From Amycolatopsis sp. cg9 (GTDB lineage Bacteria; Actinomycetota; Actinomycetes; Mycobacteriales; Pseudonocardiaceae): a DNA stretch of 64,000 bases. Under the pieces are notes generated by a model. The model was given only the letters and a program-made list of their open reading frames with translations, was not told the DNA's origin and did no database searches. The stretch is taken from positions 2,728,001 through 2,792,000 of the forward strand of contig NZ_CP166850.1 of the NCBI RefSeq assembly GCF_041346945.1, written 5' to 3'. The position numbers were made by a program, and so were the translations under genes. Positions 32,654 to 41,595 of the stretch are shown here, piece by piece. The number at the start of each line of letters is the position of its first letter. Position 1 is the first letter of the stretch.

Positions 32654-33574
32654 TTGAAGTACCTGCGATCCGTCCGCGGCCGCATGCTGGGCATCGCGCT
32701 CATCCCCGGCAGTGCTCTCGTCGTCGTGGCGATCGTCATCACCGCTTTCCTGGTCCACCAAGCGGTTCGCACGCGCGACCTCGCGGTGGAGACGGCGAAC
32801 GCGGCCGACCGGACGGCCCGGTCCGTGGTCGCGTTGCAGGCGCAGCGGAGCGCGGCGATGGCCGCGCCGGAACTGCGGACCGCCGCGTACGCGAGCTACA
32901 CCCAGCGGATCGACACCGCCATCGCCGGGCTGCGCGACTACGTCCGCCGCGCGCCGGACGCCGAATCGGCCTACCAGCAGACAACCGCCGTCGAGCTGCT
33001 TTCCGTCGCCGAAGGCATGGACCGCTCCGATTCCCTCGCGCTGGCGGGGCTCGACGGTGTCACGCGGCGGCCGTACGCCTCCGCCGTCGCGGCGTACCGG
33101 GCCGGGCTGACGCGGGTCGCGCCGCAGCTCACCGACAGTGGCCGGACGGTTTACGAGTCGCTCACCCGCAGCGCCGACTGGAGCAGGCTGGCCGCCGCCG
33201 AAGACGCGTTCGCCACGGCCGAACCGCTGCCCGTGCCCGAATCCACGTGGCGCAGCGCCGCCTACACCGTTTCCGAGCAGCTCGGCCGGCTCTACACCCA
33301 GCAGAGCCAGTACGCCGTGCAGCTCACGCTCGACGACGGCCGCCGCACGCTCGCCGGCGCGCTCTCCGCCGGGACCGCGCTGCTGCTGTGCGCGGTGCTC
33401 CTGCTGATCGTCGTGCGGCGGCTCGTGGCGCGGGTGCCGGTGCCGGTCGTCCCGATCATGGTCCCGACGGTGCGCTCGGCCATCCCGCGACCCCGCCACG
33501 CACGGTCACGACGGCCGAAGGTGCCCGAGCCGTGGCCGCTGAAAGCCGTGCTCGACGACTTGCGCCGTCAGTGA
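32654..33574 (+). CDS. NIT-like membrane sensor protein without output domain
   Basis: 306 residues. The TTG at 32654 follows an AAAGGA site at good distance and gives KYLRSVRGRMLGIALIPGSA, the usual beginning of actinobacterial nitrate/nitrite-sensing (NIT) histidine kinases. A membrane helix (residues 12-35) is followed by an extracellular helical domain of about 210 residues and a second helix (residues 235-258). After it only about 50 basic, Pro-rich residues remain. In NIT kinases HAMP and kinase domains would follow. The protein may be a trimmed sensor or part of a separate complex. An in-frame ATG at 32582 is less likely. Confidence 0.65.
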   Translation: MKYLRSVRGRMLGIALIPGSALVVVAIVITAFLVHQAVRTRDLAVETANAADRTARSVVALQAQRSAAMAAPELRTAAYASYTQRIDTAIAGLRDYVRRAPDAESAYQQTTAVELLSVAEGMDRSDSLALAGLDGVTRRPYASAVAAYRAGLTRVAPQLTDSGRTVYESLTRSADWSRLAAAEDAFATAEPLPVPESTWRSAAYTVSEQLGRLYTQQSQYAVQLTLDDGRRTLAGALSAGTALLLCAVLLLIVVRRLVARVPVPVVPIMVPTVRSAIPRPRHARSRRPKVPEPWPLKAVLDDLRRQ

Positions 33575-33662
33575 AGGCCTCACCGAGAGTCACGGATTAC
33601 TCCGAAAAGAGCACGCGGTTGGCCCACACGCCAGCTTGCCGGGCTCGGGCAGACTGGTGCGC

Positions 33663-34985
33663 GTGAGTCCCCACTCGGATCTTCGCCCCTACCTGCGCAC
33701 TTTGGACGCGGAGACGCTGGCGGACCTGCTGCACGCCCAAGCCGAGCGTGACCCTGAGTTGCGGCACTCGCTCGAACTGCGCGCCGCGACCCAATCCGGT
33801 GACGTCAGCGAGGCGCACCGCCTGCTGGACACCGCGGTGACCGACGGGAACGTCGAGTACACCGCGAAGATCGGCGCCGTCCTGGACACGCTGCAGCGGA
33901 TGCTCGACGCCGGCAGCCGCGCGGACCTGGCGCCGCTGGCCCGGCGCACGGTCGACGACATCAGCGAAGTGCTCGAACAGGCCGGTGACCACACCGGCGA
34001 CCTCGGCGAGCGGCTGGACCGGGCCGTCGAGCTGTACGCCCGCGCGTGCGCCGCCCGGCCGCCGGATCCGGAGAAGCTGGCCGCGTGGATCGTCGAAGTC
34101 GAGTTCGACGGCCCGGGCTGGCCGGTGATCGACCTCGCCGACTTCGCGACCGCGCTGGGGGAACGCGGGCTCAAGCTGATCAAGACCGCGGTGGACGACG
34201 TGCTCGGCGCGAGCGGCCCCGGCCACCGCCGGGACGTGGCCGAACGGCTGCGGGAGCAGCTGGCCGAGGTGCTCGGCGACGTCGACGAGCTGGTCGCGAT
34301 CCTGTCCGCCAAGCCGCCGCGGGTGGACGTCAGCCTCAAGATCGTCCGGGTCCTGCGGGCCGCGGGACGGCACAGCGAAGCCATCGCGCACGCCGCCCGC
34401 GCCCTCACCCACGACAAGCAGCCGGCGCCGCGCCCGGAGCCCGACGACGAGACCTCCCGCCGCCGCAAGGACTTCGACGCCCGGCCGGACCGCGAGACGT
34501 ACGCCGCGCTGCGCGAAGCCGCGCAGGCCGCGGGCAAGTGGACGGCGCTGCGCCGGGACGCGCTGGCTAGCCTGCGCGAACGCGCCGCCGAGGGCGGGGC
34601 CGACGAGCTCGTCCGCGTCCTGCTCGACGACGGCCGGCCCGACGAAGCCTGGCGTGCCTGCGTCCGGTTCGGGGCGGCGCCGGAGCTCAAGCTCGAACTG
34701 GCCGAGCTGCGCGCCACCGAGCACCCGGCCGAGACCATCCCGGTCTTCCGCGAGCACGTCGACGAGCTGATCGAGCGCAAGGACCCGCAGGCCTACCAGG
34801 AAGCCGCGCGCCGGCTGAAGTTGTTGCGCGGCTTGCACAAGCGCGCCGAAACGGCGGACGAATTCACCGCTTACCTCGCCGCGCTGGTGGAAACCCACCG
34901 CCGGAAAACCCGCCTGATCACGGAAATCCGGGCCGCGCGAATCGCCTTGCCCAAAGCCGTAACCTCCGCGCGCACACCTCGTTGA
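33663..34985 (+). CDS. Conserved helical-repeat protein (DUF6880/SWIM-associated-like)
   Basis: 440 residues, soluble and almost fully helical, with TPR-like repeats across its length (for example LKIVRVLRAAGRHSEAIAHA and LVRVLLDDGRPDEAWRA). The front, LRTLDAETLADLLHAQAERDPELR in part, and the segment RPDRETYAALREAAQAAGKW, in part, resemble proteins that follow or fuse to SWIM zinc-finger domains. No SWIM motif is present here. The GTG at 33663 is chosen because the upstream extension is not conserved in character. The role is unknown; protein-protein binding is likely. Confidence 0.6.
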   Translation: MSPHSDLRPYLRTLDAETLADLLHAQAERDPELRHSLELRAATQSGDVSEAHRLLDTAVTDGNVEYTAKIGAVLDTLQRMLDAGSRADLAPLARRTVDDISEVLEQAGDHTGDLGERLDRAVELYARACAARPPDPEKLAAWIVEVEFDGPGWPVIDLADFATALGERGLKLIKTAVDDVLGASGPGHRRDVAERLREQLAEVLGDVDELVAILSAKPPRVDVSLKIVRVLRAAGRHSEAIAHAARALTHDKQPAPRPEPDDETSRRRKDFDARPDRETYAALREAAQAAGKWTALRRDALASLRERAAEGGADELVRVLLDDGRPDEAWRACVRFGAAPELKLELAELRATEHPAETIPVFREHVDELIERKDPQAYQEAARRLKLLRGLHKRAETADEFTAYLAALVETHRRKTRLITEIRAARIALPKAVTSARTPR

Positions 34986-35058
34986 CCGGGGTGAACCGGT
35001 GTGCACGTGCACCGGGACACCGCGAGCCCGCCAGAGTGGCGACGCCCTGGCCAGCGAC

Positions 35059-35141
35059 GTCGCGGTGGCCCTGTTCCGTCGCCCCCGCCCGGCGCCTCCC
35101 CGCCGGGCACGCGACGGGACCCGCGCCAGGGCCACCGCGAC
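35059..35141 (+). repeat. Three-tier inverted repeat in the 34986-35171 spacer
   Basis: Nested perfect arms: 15 bases (35059-35073 with 35127-35141), 7 bases (35076-35082 with 35111-35117) and 7 bases (35088-35094 with 35101-35107), closing on a 6-base loop. It follows one plus-strand gene and precedes another, so it may be a terminator or a structured leader. A separate perfect 12-base palindrome, GTGCACGTGCAC, lies at 35001-35012. Confidence 0.6.
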
Positions 35142-35171
35142 CGGCTCGCCGGTAGGTGAAAACATGAGTCC

Positions 35172-36680
35172 ATGAGCCCGGTGAGTCGTGCCCGCAAGAG
35201 GCAGCCGCAGCCCGTCACCCACAGCGTGACCGGCCTGTTCAAGGACGTCCTGAACGACTTCTCGGCGCTGGGTGCCGAGCCCGCGCCGGTCGACGTCGAG
35301 CTGCTCGCTTCCGAGGTGCTCGGCCAGTTCCGCGACGTGCCCGTCGAGGACGGCGAAGAGTCCCTCGGCCTGGAGCTGATCGGCTTCGCGCAGCGCAAGA
35401 TCACCCCGGGCGCCGCCGCGCTGCTGGCCGCGCTGAAGGTCGTCGCCGAAACCGACGTCGAGCGCAAGGCCGCCGAAGACGGCCTGCAGGTCGTGCTCGG
35501 CCGGGGCATCCCCGCCCCGGCCTGGGCCGCCGGCCTGGGCCGCGTGACCGCCGGCGAGTGCTGGCGGACCGGCGACGTCTACGGCGACGAGTCCTCCCTG
35601 CTCTGCGTCTTCTCCCACGGCGACCAGGCGTACGGCCTGCTCGCGCTGCTCGACTTCACCGAGGGCGGCCGGGTGCGGGACCTCGTCGTGATCGAGCAGC
35701 CCGCCGACGTCCTCGGCGAAATGCGCGAGCAGGCCGAAGCGGACCCGGAGCTGGTCGTCTTCGAAGCGGTCGCCCCGGCCGAGGCGCACCGCCTGATCGC
35801 GGACGGCCTCGCCGCGACCGACCACCTCGAGGACGCCGACGTCAGCGAGGACTACGCGCGCTTCCACGCGGTCGCGCTCACCTGGTGCCGCGCGCTGCCG
35901 GAGCCCGCGCTCGTGCCCGAGGTGGCCGTCTGGTCCGAAGCCGAGCGGGCCGCGGTCGTCGAGCAGTTCGTCGTGGCGAGCGAGGAGGACGCCGACGCCG
36001 CTCGCGCGCTCGGCCGCCTGCTGCTGGAGCACGGGCTGCGCACCGACCCGGCGAACCCGCTGCGCGTCGGCCCGGAGAAGATCGCGCGGTTCCTCGAGGG
36101 CCTGCTTGGCGAGGAGTACGAGCTCGACGCCGACCACGAGGAAGCCGTCGAGCCGGTCGTGCTGGCCTGGGTGCAGTGGACGGCCGAGCGGGCCGGGCTG
36201 ACCGAGACCGCCGTCGCCGCGCTCGACGAGGCCGTCGCCGACTACCTCAGCGAGTACGCCGACGAGGACGACTCCCCGCTGGAGCGCTACTTCGGCGGCG
36301 TCGGCGACCTGTCGCCGAGCGAGCTGGCCGACGCGCTGGAGCGCCGGATGTTCGCCGTGCCGTCGCTGACCACGGAGATCGACGAAGAAGAGGTCGACCT
36401 CGACCCCACCGACCCCGAGCAGCGCCGGGCGCTCGTCATCGCCGAAGCCGACGAAGACGAGGAAGAGCAGCGGCTGATCCTGCGCGCGACCATCGTCGAC
36501 CAGCTGTGGGACGACGAGCCCGCCGAGGTCTGGCAGACCGTGGAGCGCCTGCGGGAGGGCGAGCTCGACCGCGACGAGATCTTCGAGCAGCTGATCGACG
36601 CGCTGGACGGCAGCCTGGTGGACGGCGAAACGCTGGAGTACGACCCGGACGCCTACCTCGAGGCGCTCGGCGAACTCTGA
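35172..36680 (+). CDS. Large acidic conserved protein, unknown function
   Basis: 502 residues, very acidic, with no membrane span or signal peptide. The first 20 residues are basic. A middle beta-rich part (ECWRTGDVYGDESSLLCVF, GLLALLDFTEGGRVRDLVVIE, in part) is followed by helices and a terminal acidic region (EIDEEEVDLDPTDPEQ, EADEDEEEQRLILRA). I know it only as an actinobacterial conserved protein. A ribosome site (GGTAGGTGA) is better placed for an ATG at 35164 that encodes only three residues and whose stop overlaps this ATG, so initiation may be coupled. Confidence 0.65.
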   Translation: MSPVSRARKRQPQPVTHSVTGLFKDVLNDFSALGAEPAPVDVELLASEVLGQFRDVPVEDGEESLGLELIGFAQRKITPGAAALLAALKVVAETDVERKAAEDGLQVVLGRGIPAPAWAAGLGRVTAGECWRTGDVYGDESSLLCVFSHGDQAYGLLALLDFTEGGRVRDLVVIEQPADVLGEMREQAEADPELVVFEAVAPAEAHRLIADGLAATDHLEDADVSEDYARFHAVALTWCRALPEPALVPEVAVWSEAERAAVVEQFVVASEEDADAARALGRLLLEHGLRTDPANPLRVGPEKIARFLEGLLGEEYELDADHEEAVEPVVLAWVQWTAERAGLTETAVAALDEAVADYLSEYADEDDSPLERYFGGVGDLSPSELADALERRMFAVPSLTTEIDEEEVDLDPTDPEQRRALVIAEADEDEEEQRLILRATIVDQLWDDEPAEVWQTVERLREGELDRDEIFEQLIDALDGSLVDGETLEYDPDAYLEALGEL

Positions 36681-36683
36681 CGG

Positions 36684-36842
36684 CTACGGGAGGGGGCCCG
36701 CCGGCTCGGCGGGCTTCACCGCTTTGCGGCGGCGCTCCTGCAGCCGGTCGTCGAAGTCCACGACGAACGTCCCGGCGGCCATCGCGAGCAGCAAGGCCAG
36801 ACCGAGCACCGCACCGACCCACGTGAGGATCATCGAGAACAT
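36684..36842 (-). CDS. Small membrane protein (52 residues)
   Basis: A short reading frame with one strong membrane helix (MILTWVGAVLGLALLLAMAA) and a charged cytoplasmic tail (DDRLQERRRKAVKP). The ATG has an excellent GGGAGGAGG ribosome site eight bases away, which is the main argument that it is real. Its last codons overlap a hairpin (36696-36714) that closes the convergent acidic-protein gene. The role is unknown. Confidence 0.6.
   Translation of the reverse strand: MFSMILTWVGAVLGLALLLAMAAGTFVVDFDDRLQERRRKAVKPAEPAGPLP
36696..36714. terminator. Hairpin between convergent genes
   Basis: GCCCGCCG-GCT-CGGCGGGC, eight perfect pairs, 16 bases after the acidic-protein stop and inside the end of the small membrane protein gene on the other strand. 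Confidence 0.5.
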
Positions 36843-37009
36843 CGTGGGCCTCCTCCCCAGCTCAGAGCCGTTTTCCGGACTCCTTCAGGGTCGCTTTCCG
36901 AACGGGCGTCCGGTATCGGCCAACCGGTTAGGCCTCACCGCACGCCCTCGGCCGATCGGCCGGTGTTTCGGGGCGCAGCGTGGGGATGGTGCGCGTGTGG
37001 GTGACGAAA

Positions 37010-37942
37010 TCAGAGCTTGCGGAGCCGGACGCGGTTGATCGCGTGATCGCAGTCCTTGCGCAGCACGAGCGTCGCCCGGGGCCGGGTCGGCTTGATGTTC
37101 TCCATCAGGTTCGGCTCGTTGATCGAGCGCCACAGGTGCTTCGCCTCGGCGCGGGCCTCGTCGTCCGGCAGGCCGGCGAAGTGGTGGAAGTGCGACGCCG
37201 GGTCCGCGAACGCCGTGTGCCGCAGCTCCAGGAACCGCTCGATGTACCAGCGCTGGATGTCGTCGGTGTGCGCGTCGACGTAGATCGAGAAGTCGAAGAG
37301 GTCGGACACCATCAGCCGCGGCCCCGGCTGCAGCACGTTCAGGCCCTCGAGGATGAGGATGTCCGGCTGCTGCACGACCTGCTCCTGGCCGGGCAGGATG
37401 TCGTAGGCCAGGTGCGAGTACACCGGCGCGGCGACGCGCTCGGCCCCCGACTTGACGTCGGTGACGAACCGCAGGAGCGCGCGGCGGTCGTAGCTCTCCG
37501 GGAAGCCCTTGCGGTGCATGATCCCGCGGCGCATCAGCTCGGCGCGCGGATAGAGGAACCCGTCGGTGGTGACCAGGTCTACGCGGGGGTGGTCCGGCCA
37601 GCGGGCGAGCAGCGTGCGCAGGATGCGGGCGGTGGTCGACTTGCCGACCGCCACGCTGCCCGCGATGCCGATCACGAATGGGACCTTCGTGCCGCGGGAG
37701 TCGTCACCGAGGAACGTCGTCGTCGCTTCGTAGAGCCGCTGGCGTGCGGCGACCTGCAGGTTGATCAGGCGGGAGAGCGGCAGGTAGACGTCGGCGACCT
37801 CGGCCAGGTCGACCTGCTCGCCGAGCCCGCGCAGCCGCAGCAGCTCGGCCGCGGTCAGCGGCAACGGTGTCGAACTCCGCAGTTCTTTCCACTGTTCCCG
37901 GTGCAGCTCGACATACGGGCTGAGTTCGCGGACCCGGGTCAT
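37010..37942 (-). CDS. coaA: Pantothenate kinase, type I
   Basis: 310 residues. It phosphorylates pantothenate with ATP, the first and controlling step of coenzyme A synthesis. The P-loop [14 protein letters not shown], the [11 protein letters not shown] segment, the RKGFPESYD motif and [11 protein letters not shown] are all intact. The front [15 protein letters not shown] is typical. The ATG at 37942 follows GGAGGAG at six bases; an upstream in-frame codon at 37978 is not needed. It is monocistronic by context, 167 bases away from the small membrane gene upstream on the map. Confidence 0.95.
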   Translation of the reverse strand: MTRVRELSPYVELHREQWKELRSSTPLPLTAAELLRLRGLGEQVDLAEVADVYLPLSRLINLQVAARQRLYEATTTFLGDDSRGTKVPFVIGIAGSVAVGKSTTARILRTLLARWPDHPRVDLVTTDGFLYPRAELMRRGIMHRKGFPESYDRRALLRFVTDVKSGAERVAAPVYSHLAYDILPGQEQVVQQPDILILEGLNVLQPGPRLMVSDLFDFSIYVDAHTDDIQRWYIERFLELRHTAFADPASHFHHFAGLPDDEARAEAKHLWRSINEPNLMENIKPTRPRATLVLRKDCDHAINRVRLRKL

Positions 37943-38040
37943 CGCACACTCCTCCGGCCGTCGCCTGCACTGGCGCACGTTTCACCTGCGTGATTAACGG
38001 TAGGGCTTACGACGGGTGAACGCGCTGTGATGTAGTCCAC

Positions 38041-38057
38041 CCCCTGACTTTCAGGGG
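38041..38057. terminator. Hairpin after the macro-domain gene
   Basis: CCCCTGA-CTT-TCAGGGG, seven perfect pairs directly after the stop codon of the macro-domain gene (minus strand). Confidence 0.5.
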
Positions 38058-38690
38058 TTACCGCGGGTAACGGTTCTCGAAGACCTCGTCCCACGCGGCC
38101 GCGACCTGCCGGGCGCACGTCGCCGGCGCGACGCCGCCCACGCCGGTGCCCAGGCCCGGCATCGCGATGGTGCCGACGTGCTCGCGCACCGGCCCGTCGT
38201 CGAGTTGCCCGTCGCGCCACTGGAGGAACACGGCGCGGGCGGCGAGGTAGGGGTGGACGGTGTCGGCGGGCAGCAGCTCGCCGGGCCCGCGCATGGTCGG
38301 CGCGCTGATCAGCCAGGCCGGCTCGGGCTCGCCGGTCGGCACGACCACGGCCTCGCCGATCGGCAGCTCGCCGCCGTGGAAGGCCAGGACAGCGCTGCGG
38401 ACGCGCTGCTCCACCTCGGGGAACGCCCGCGCGTAGACGGCGTCGATGCCGCCGCGCATCCAGCCGTAGGAGTTGGCCGGGCTGACCACGGCCTGCGCGA
38501 CGACGTCGAGCACCGACCCGCGGTGCACCCGGACCCGGCCGGCCAGTTTTTCCACGGCGGCGGTCCAGGCGGTGGCGAGTGGTTCATCGACGGCGCACAG
38601 CACCAGCTCGGGGGTCCGAGGGGAGACCGGCGGGTGTGCGTCCCCGCGGCCGGTGTGCGTGCCGGAGTCGGCGGTCACACCCCCCAGCAT
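38058..38690 (-). CDS. Macro-domain protein
   Basis: About 210 residues from an ATG at 38690; codons at 38705 and 38678 are alternatives and the ribosome site is unclear. Residues 30-200 form a macro domain, a binder or hydrolase of ADP-ribose compounds: VVSPANSYGWMRGGIDAVYA (the conserved ANSxxxMxGGID-type motif), VVVPTGEPEPAWLISAPTM and IAMPGLGTGVGGV. The VSPANS version is often seen in stand-alone bacterial macro proteins. The substrate is not known. It is divergent from pheA. Confidence 0.82.
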   Translation of the reverse strand: MLGGVTADSGTHTGRGDAHPPVSPRTPELVLCAVDEPLATAWTAAVEKLAGRVRVHRGSVLDVVAQAVVSPANSYGWMRGGIDAVYARAFPEVEQRVRSAVLAFHGGELPIGEAVVVPTGEPEPAWLISAPTMRGPGELLPADTVHPYLAARAVFLQWRDGQLDDGPVREHVGTIAMPGLGTGVGGVAPATCARQVAAAWDEVFENRYPR

Positions 38691-38777
38691 CGCAAAAAAC
38701 GCCACCCGGCGTAACCGCTTCGCGTACCGGCTGTCCGAGTGAAAGTCACCACCGTCGGGCCCCGTAACCTGGGCGCT

Positions 38778-39686
38778 GTGTCACGGATCGCATACTTCGG
38801 CCCCCGGGGGACCTTCACCGAACAGGCCGCGCGGGCGCTCGCCCCCGGCGAAGAGCTGCTTCCGGTCGAGACCGTCCGGCAGGCGCTGACGACCGTCCGG
38901 GACGGCGGGGCGGACGCCGCCTGCGTGCCGATCGAGAACTCGGTCGAAGGTGTCGTGCCCGCGACGCTCGACGCGCTCAGCGAGTCCACCCCGCTGGTCG
39001 CCGTCGCCGAAGCCATCCTGCCGATCCACTTCAGCGTGCTGACCCGGCCCGGCGGCGGCGAGATCCGGACCGTCGCGAGCCACCCGCACGCCTTGGCCCA
39101 GGTCCGCGAGTGGCTCGAAGCGAACCTCCCGGGCGCGCACCCGGTGGCCTCGTCGTCGACGTCGGCGGCCGCGGTCGGGGTGCTCGAGGGCCAGTTCGAC
39201 GCCGCGGTCTGCGCGCCGGTCGCGGTCGAGCACTACGACCTGGAGGTGCTGGCCACCGAGGTCGCCGACGTCGGCGACGCGGCGACGCGGTTCCTGCTGG
39301 TCCGCCCGCCGGGCGAGCTGCCGGAGCCGACGGGCGCGGACCGGACGTCGGTGGTCGCCGCGGCCGTCAACCGCACCGGCACGCTCGCCGAGCTGCTCAC
39401 CGCGCTGGCCGACCGCGGCATCAACCTGACCCGGCTCGACGCCCGGCCGACGCGCAACAACTTCGGCGAATACCGCTTCTTCATCGACTTCGAGGGCCAC
39501 GTGGCCGAGCCGCGGATCCTCGACGCGCTGACGGCGTTGCGCCGGCACTGCCGCAACCTGCGGTTCCTCGGCTCGCACCCGCGCGCGGACGGCACCCGGT
39601 CCACGATCGAAGCCGGCGCCGGCAACGACGACTTCGTCGAAGCGGCGGTGTGGGCCGACGCGGTCCGCAAGGGGGAGCTGGCGTGA
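38778..39686 (+). CDS. pheA: Prephenate dehydratase
   Basis: 302 residues. It converts prephenate to phenylpyruvate in phenylalanine synthesis. The catalytic domain has IAYFGPRGTFTEQAARAL, PIENSVEGVV and the active-site DAATRFLLV (Thr-Arg-Phe motif). The ACT regulatory domain follows with NRTGTLAEL (GALV-type motif) and LDARPTRNNFGEYRFFIDFE (ESRP-type motif), so feedback inhibition by phenylalanine is expected. The GTG at 38778 gives the usual short front. The stop overlaps the GTG of the phosphatase gene. The pair corresponds to Rv3838c-Rv3837c of M. tuberculosis. Confidence 0.95.
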   Translation: MSRIAYFGPRGTFTEQAARALAPGEELLPVETVRQALTTVRDGGADAACVPIENSVEGVVPATLDALSESTPLVAVAEAILPIHFSVLTRPGGGEIRTVASHPHALAQVREWLEANLPGAHPVASSSTSAAAVGVLEGQFDAAVCAPVAVEHYDLEVLATEVADVGDAATRFLLVRPPGELPEPTGADRTSVVAAAVNRTGTLAELLTALADRGINLTRLDARPTRNNFGEYRFFIDFEGHVAEPRILDALTALRRHCRNLRFLGSHPRADGTRSTIEAGAGNDDFVEAAVWADAVRKGELA

Positions 39687-40300
39687 GGCTGCTGCTCATC
39701 CGCCACGGGCAGACCGACGGGAACGTCCGCGGCGCGCTCGACACCGCCCTCCCCGGGCCGCCGCTGACCGAGCTCGGCCGCCGGCAGGCCGCCGAGCTCG
39801 CGGAGCGGCTCGAGGGCGAGCCGCTGGTCGCGGTCTACGCGTCGCAGGCGACCCGCGCCCAGCAGACCGCGGCGCCGCTGGCCGCCCGGTTCGGCGTCGA
39901 CGTGCAGGTCGTCGACGGTGTGCACGAGGTCGTCGCGGGCGATCTGGAGGGCGCGACCGACCACGCGTCCATCCGGGTCTACATGGAGACGGTCCGGCGC
40001 TGGACGCTCGGCGAGCTGGAGCCGGCGCTGCCCGGCGGCGAAAGCGGCACCAGCGTGCGCGCCCGGATGCTCGACGCGGTCGGCGCGCTGCGGGCCAAGC
40101 ACGAGCAGGCCGACCCGGACGGCGTGGTCGCGCTGGTCTGCCACGGCGGCGCGATCCGGCTGGCCGGCGAGTGGCTGGCGCCGAACGTCCACGCCGACGT
40201 CGCCAACGCGGCGCTGATCCCGAACACCGGCCTGATCGAGCTGGAAGCGCGGCCGGGCGGGGAATGGCACTGCCTGACCTGGGTCGACACCCCGCTGTAA
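39683..40300 (+). CDS. Histidine phosphatase family protein (phosphoglycerate-mutase-like)
   Basis: 205 residues. The catalytic RHG motif is at residues 7-9 (LLLIRHGQTDGN), and VCHGGAIRL supplies the second His. TRAQQTAAPLA and HEVVAGDLEG complete the pattern. Members dephosphorylate small phosphates; the substrate cannot be told. The GTG overlaps the pheA stop as GTGA, so both genes are translated together. The same pair is kept in mycobacteria, which hints at a shared pathway, but this is not proven. Confidence 0.9.
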   Translation: MRLLLIRHGQTDGNVRGALDTALPGPPLTELGRRQAAELAERLEGEPLVAVYASQATRAQQTAAPLAARFGVDVQVVDGVHEVVAGDLEGATDHASIRVYMETVRRWTLGELEPALPGGESGTSVRARMLDAVGALRAKHEQADPDGVVALVCHGGAIRLAGEWLAPNVHADVANAALIPNTGLIELEARPGGEWHCLTWVDTPL

Positions 40301-40423
40301 ATCGCCACGAAAGTGTGATCCCGTCACGTTTGAGAAACGTTTGGTGGGGAATTAACGGTGCGAACCAACCTGCCGGAGATCCGTACGTCTACCCAGTAGC
40401 ACCACACCAGGGAGGCGATTGAC

Positions 40424-41065
40424 ATGGTTCGGACGAAGCTTTCACGGTTTTTCCCGGTGGTCGCGGCTTCGGCGGGCGTTTTCGCGCTTTCCGCCTGCGG
40501 GGGCGGCGGGGCCACCCCCGCGGCGACCACTTCGACGCCGTCGACCTCGGCGTCGCCGACCTCCACCAGCGTCACCACGGCCACTTCGAGCCCCAGCAAC
40601 TCGGCGCCGGCCTCGTCGCCGGTCGCCCAGCCCGCCGACAACGGGCTTTGCAAGGCCGGGGACGTCAAGCTCTCGCTCGGCCAGGGCGACGCCGGCGCCG
40701 GCTCGGTGTACCGGCCGCTGCTCATCACCAACTCGAGCGCCAAGCCGTGCACCATCCAGGGGTTCCCCGGCGTGTCCTACGTGGCAGGCGCGGACGGGCA
40801 CCAGGTCGGCAAGGACGCGTTCCGCGAAGGCACCAAGGGCAACGCGGTCAAGCTGAACCCGGGCCAGACCGCGGTCGCCGACGTCCAGTTCGTCAACGTG
40901 CAGAACTTCGACCCCGGCACCTGCCAGCCGACCGCGGTGAAGGGCCTGCGGATCTACCTGCCGCAGGAGACGGCGTCGAACTTCCTGCCGTCCGAGGGCA
41001 CCGGCTGCGCGAGCACGAAGATCCCCGGCAACCAGCTTTCGGTGAAGACCGTCCACCCCGCCTAA
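40424..41065 (+). CDS. DUF4232 lipoprotein
   Basis: 213 residues. A lipoprotein signal (SAGVFALSAC, Cys at residue 25) is followed by a Ser/Thr/Pro-rich linker to residue 70 and a DUF4232 domain with four cysteines (NGLCKAGDVKLSLGQ, SSAKPCTIQGFPGVSYV, DPGTCQPTAVKGLRIYLP, in part). The domain is beta-sandwich-like and secreted by many actinobacteria; its role is unknown. An AGGGAGG ribosome site precedes the ATG. The 123-base upstream region holds an AT-rich patch with a likely promoter. Confidence 0.88.
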   Translation: MVRTKLSRFFPVVAASAGVFALSACGGGGATPAATTSTPSTSASPTSTSVTTATSSPSNSAPASSPVAQPADNGLCKAGDVKLSLGQGDAGAGSVYRPLLITNSSAKPCTIQGFPGVSYVAGADGHQVGKDAFREGTKGNAVKLNPGQTAVADVQFVNVQNFDPGTCQPTAVKGLRIYLPQETASNFLPSEGTGCASTKIPGNQLSVKTVHPA

Positions 41066-41550
41066 ATGCGGCCGCAGATCTCCTTGGCCTCGGTCAGGTG
41101 CCGTTGCCCGGAGATGTCGTTGAAGTGCAGGCTCAGCACCATCCGGCTGACGCCGTCGATGTGGTCGGCCAGCGGCTGGTAGTTGGCGTTCACCTGGGCA
41201 GCGGCCGCGGAAAGGGCGCGGGCCGCCGTCATGCGCTGCAGCCGTTCCGCGCTGAGCCCGGGCGTCAGCGACGGCTGCGCGTCCCGGCTCGTGTCGGGCA
41301 GCTCGCCCACCCGGTCGAGCGCCTGGCACGCCGCGACGGCGTCGTCGAGCGCGCCGGCGTGCACCCCGGACAGCCCCCAGAGCAGCCCGAGCACGCTGCC
41401 GCCCAGCACGAACCCGGCGACCGCGCAGAGCACCAGCAGCCGGCGTGACGGCGGCGGTGCGGTGGGCTCGCCGGACTCACCGGACTCGGCCGGGGACTCG
41501 TCGAAGTCGGGACCGGCGTCGGTGCCGGTGCCGCTGTCCACGGTGCGCAT
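41062..41550 (-). CDS. Membrane-anchored protein, unknown function
   Basis: 162 residues: an acidic, disordered cytoplasmic front (residues 1-35), one membrane helix (LLVLCAVAGFVLGGSVLGLLW) and an external helical domain of about 100 residues (SAERLQRMTAARALSAAAA). Two cysteines in the outer part may pair. I do not recognise it. The ATG at 41550 has a GGAGGCG site. The stop overlaps the convergent lipoprotein gene by four bases. Confidence 0.6.
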   Translation of the reverse strand: MRTVDSGTGTDAGPDFDESPAESGESGEPTAPPPSRRLLVLCAVAGFVLGGSVLGLLWGLSGVHAGALDDAVAACQALDRVGELPDTSRDAQPSLTPGLSAERLQRMTAARALSAAAAQVNANYQPLADHIDGVSRMVLSLHFNDISGQRHLTEAKEICGRI

Positions 41551-41595
41551 GGTCGCCTCCTCACCACCTGGGTGAGGAGCTATTTCAGCTCACAT

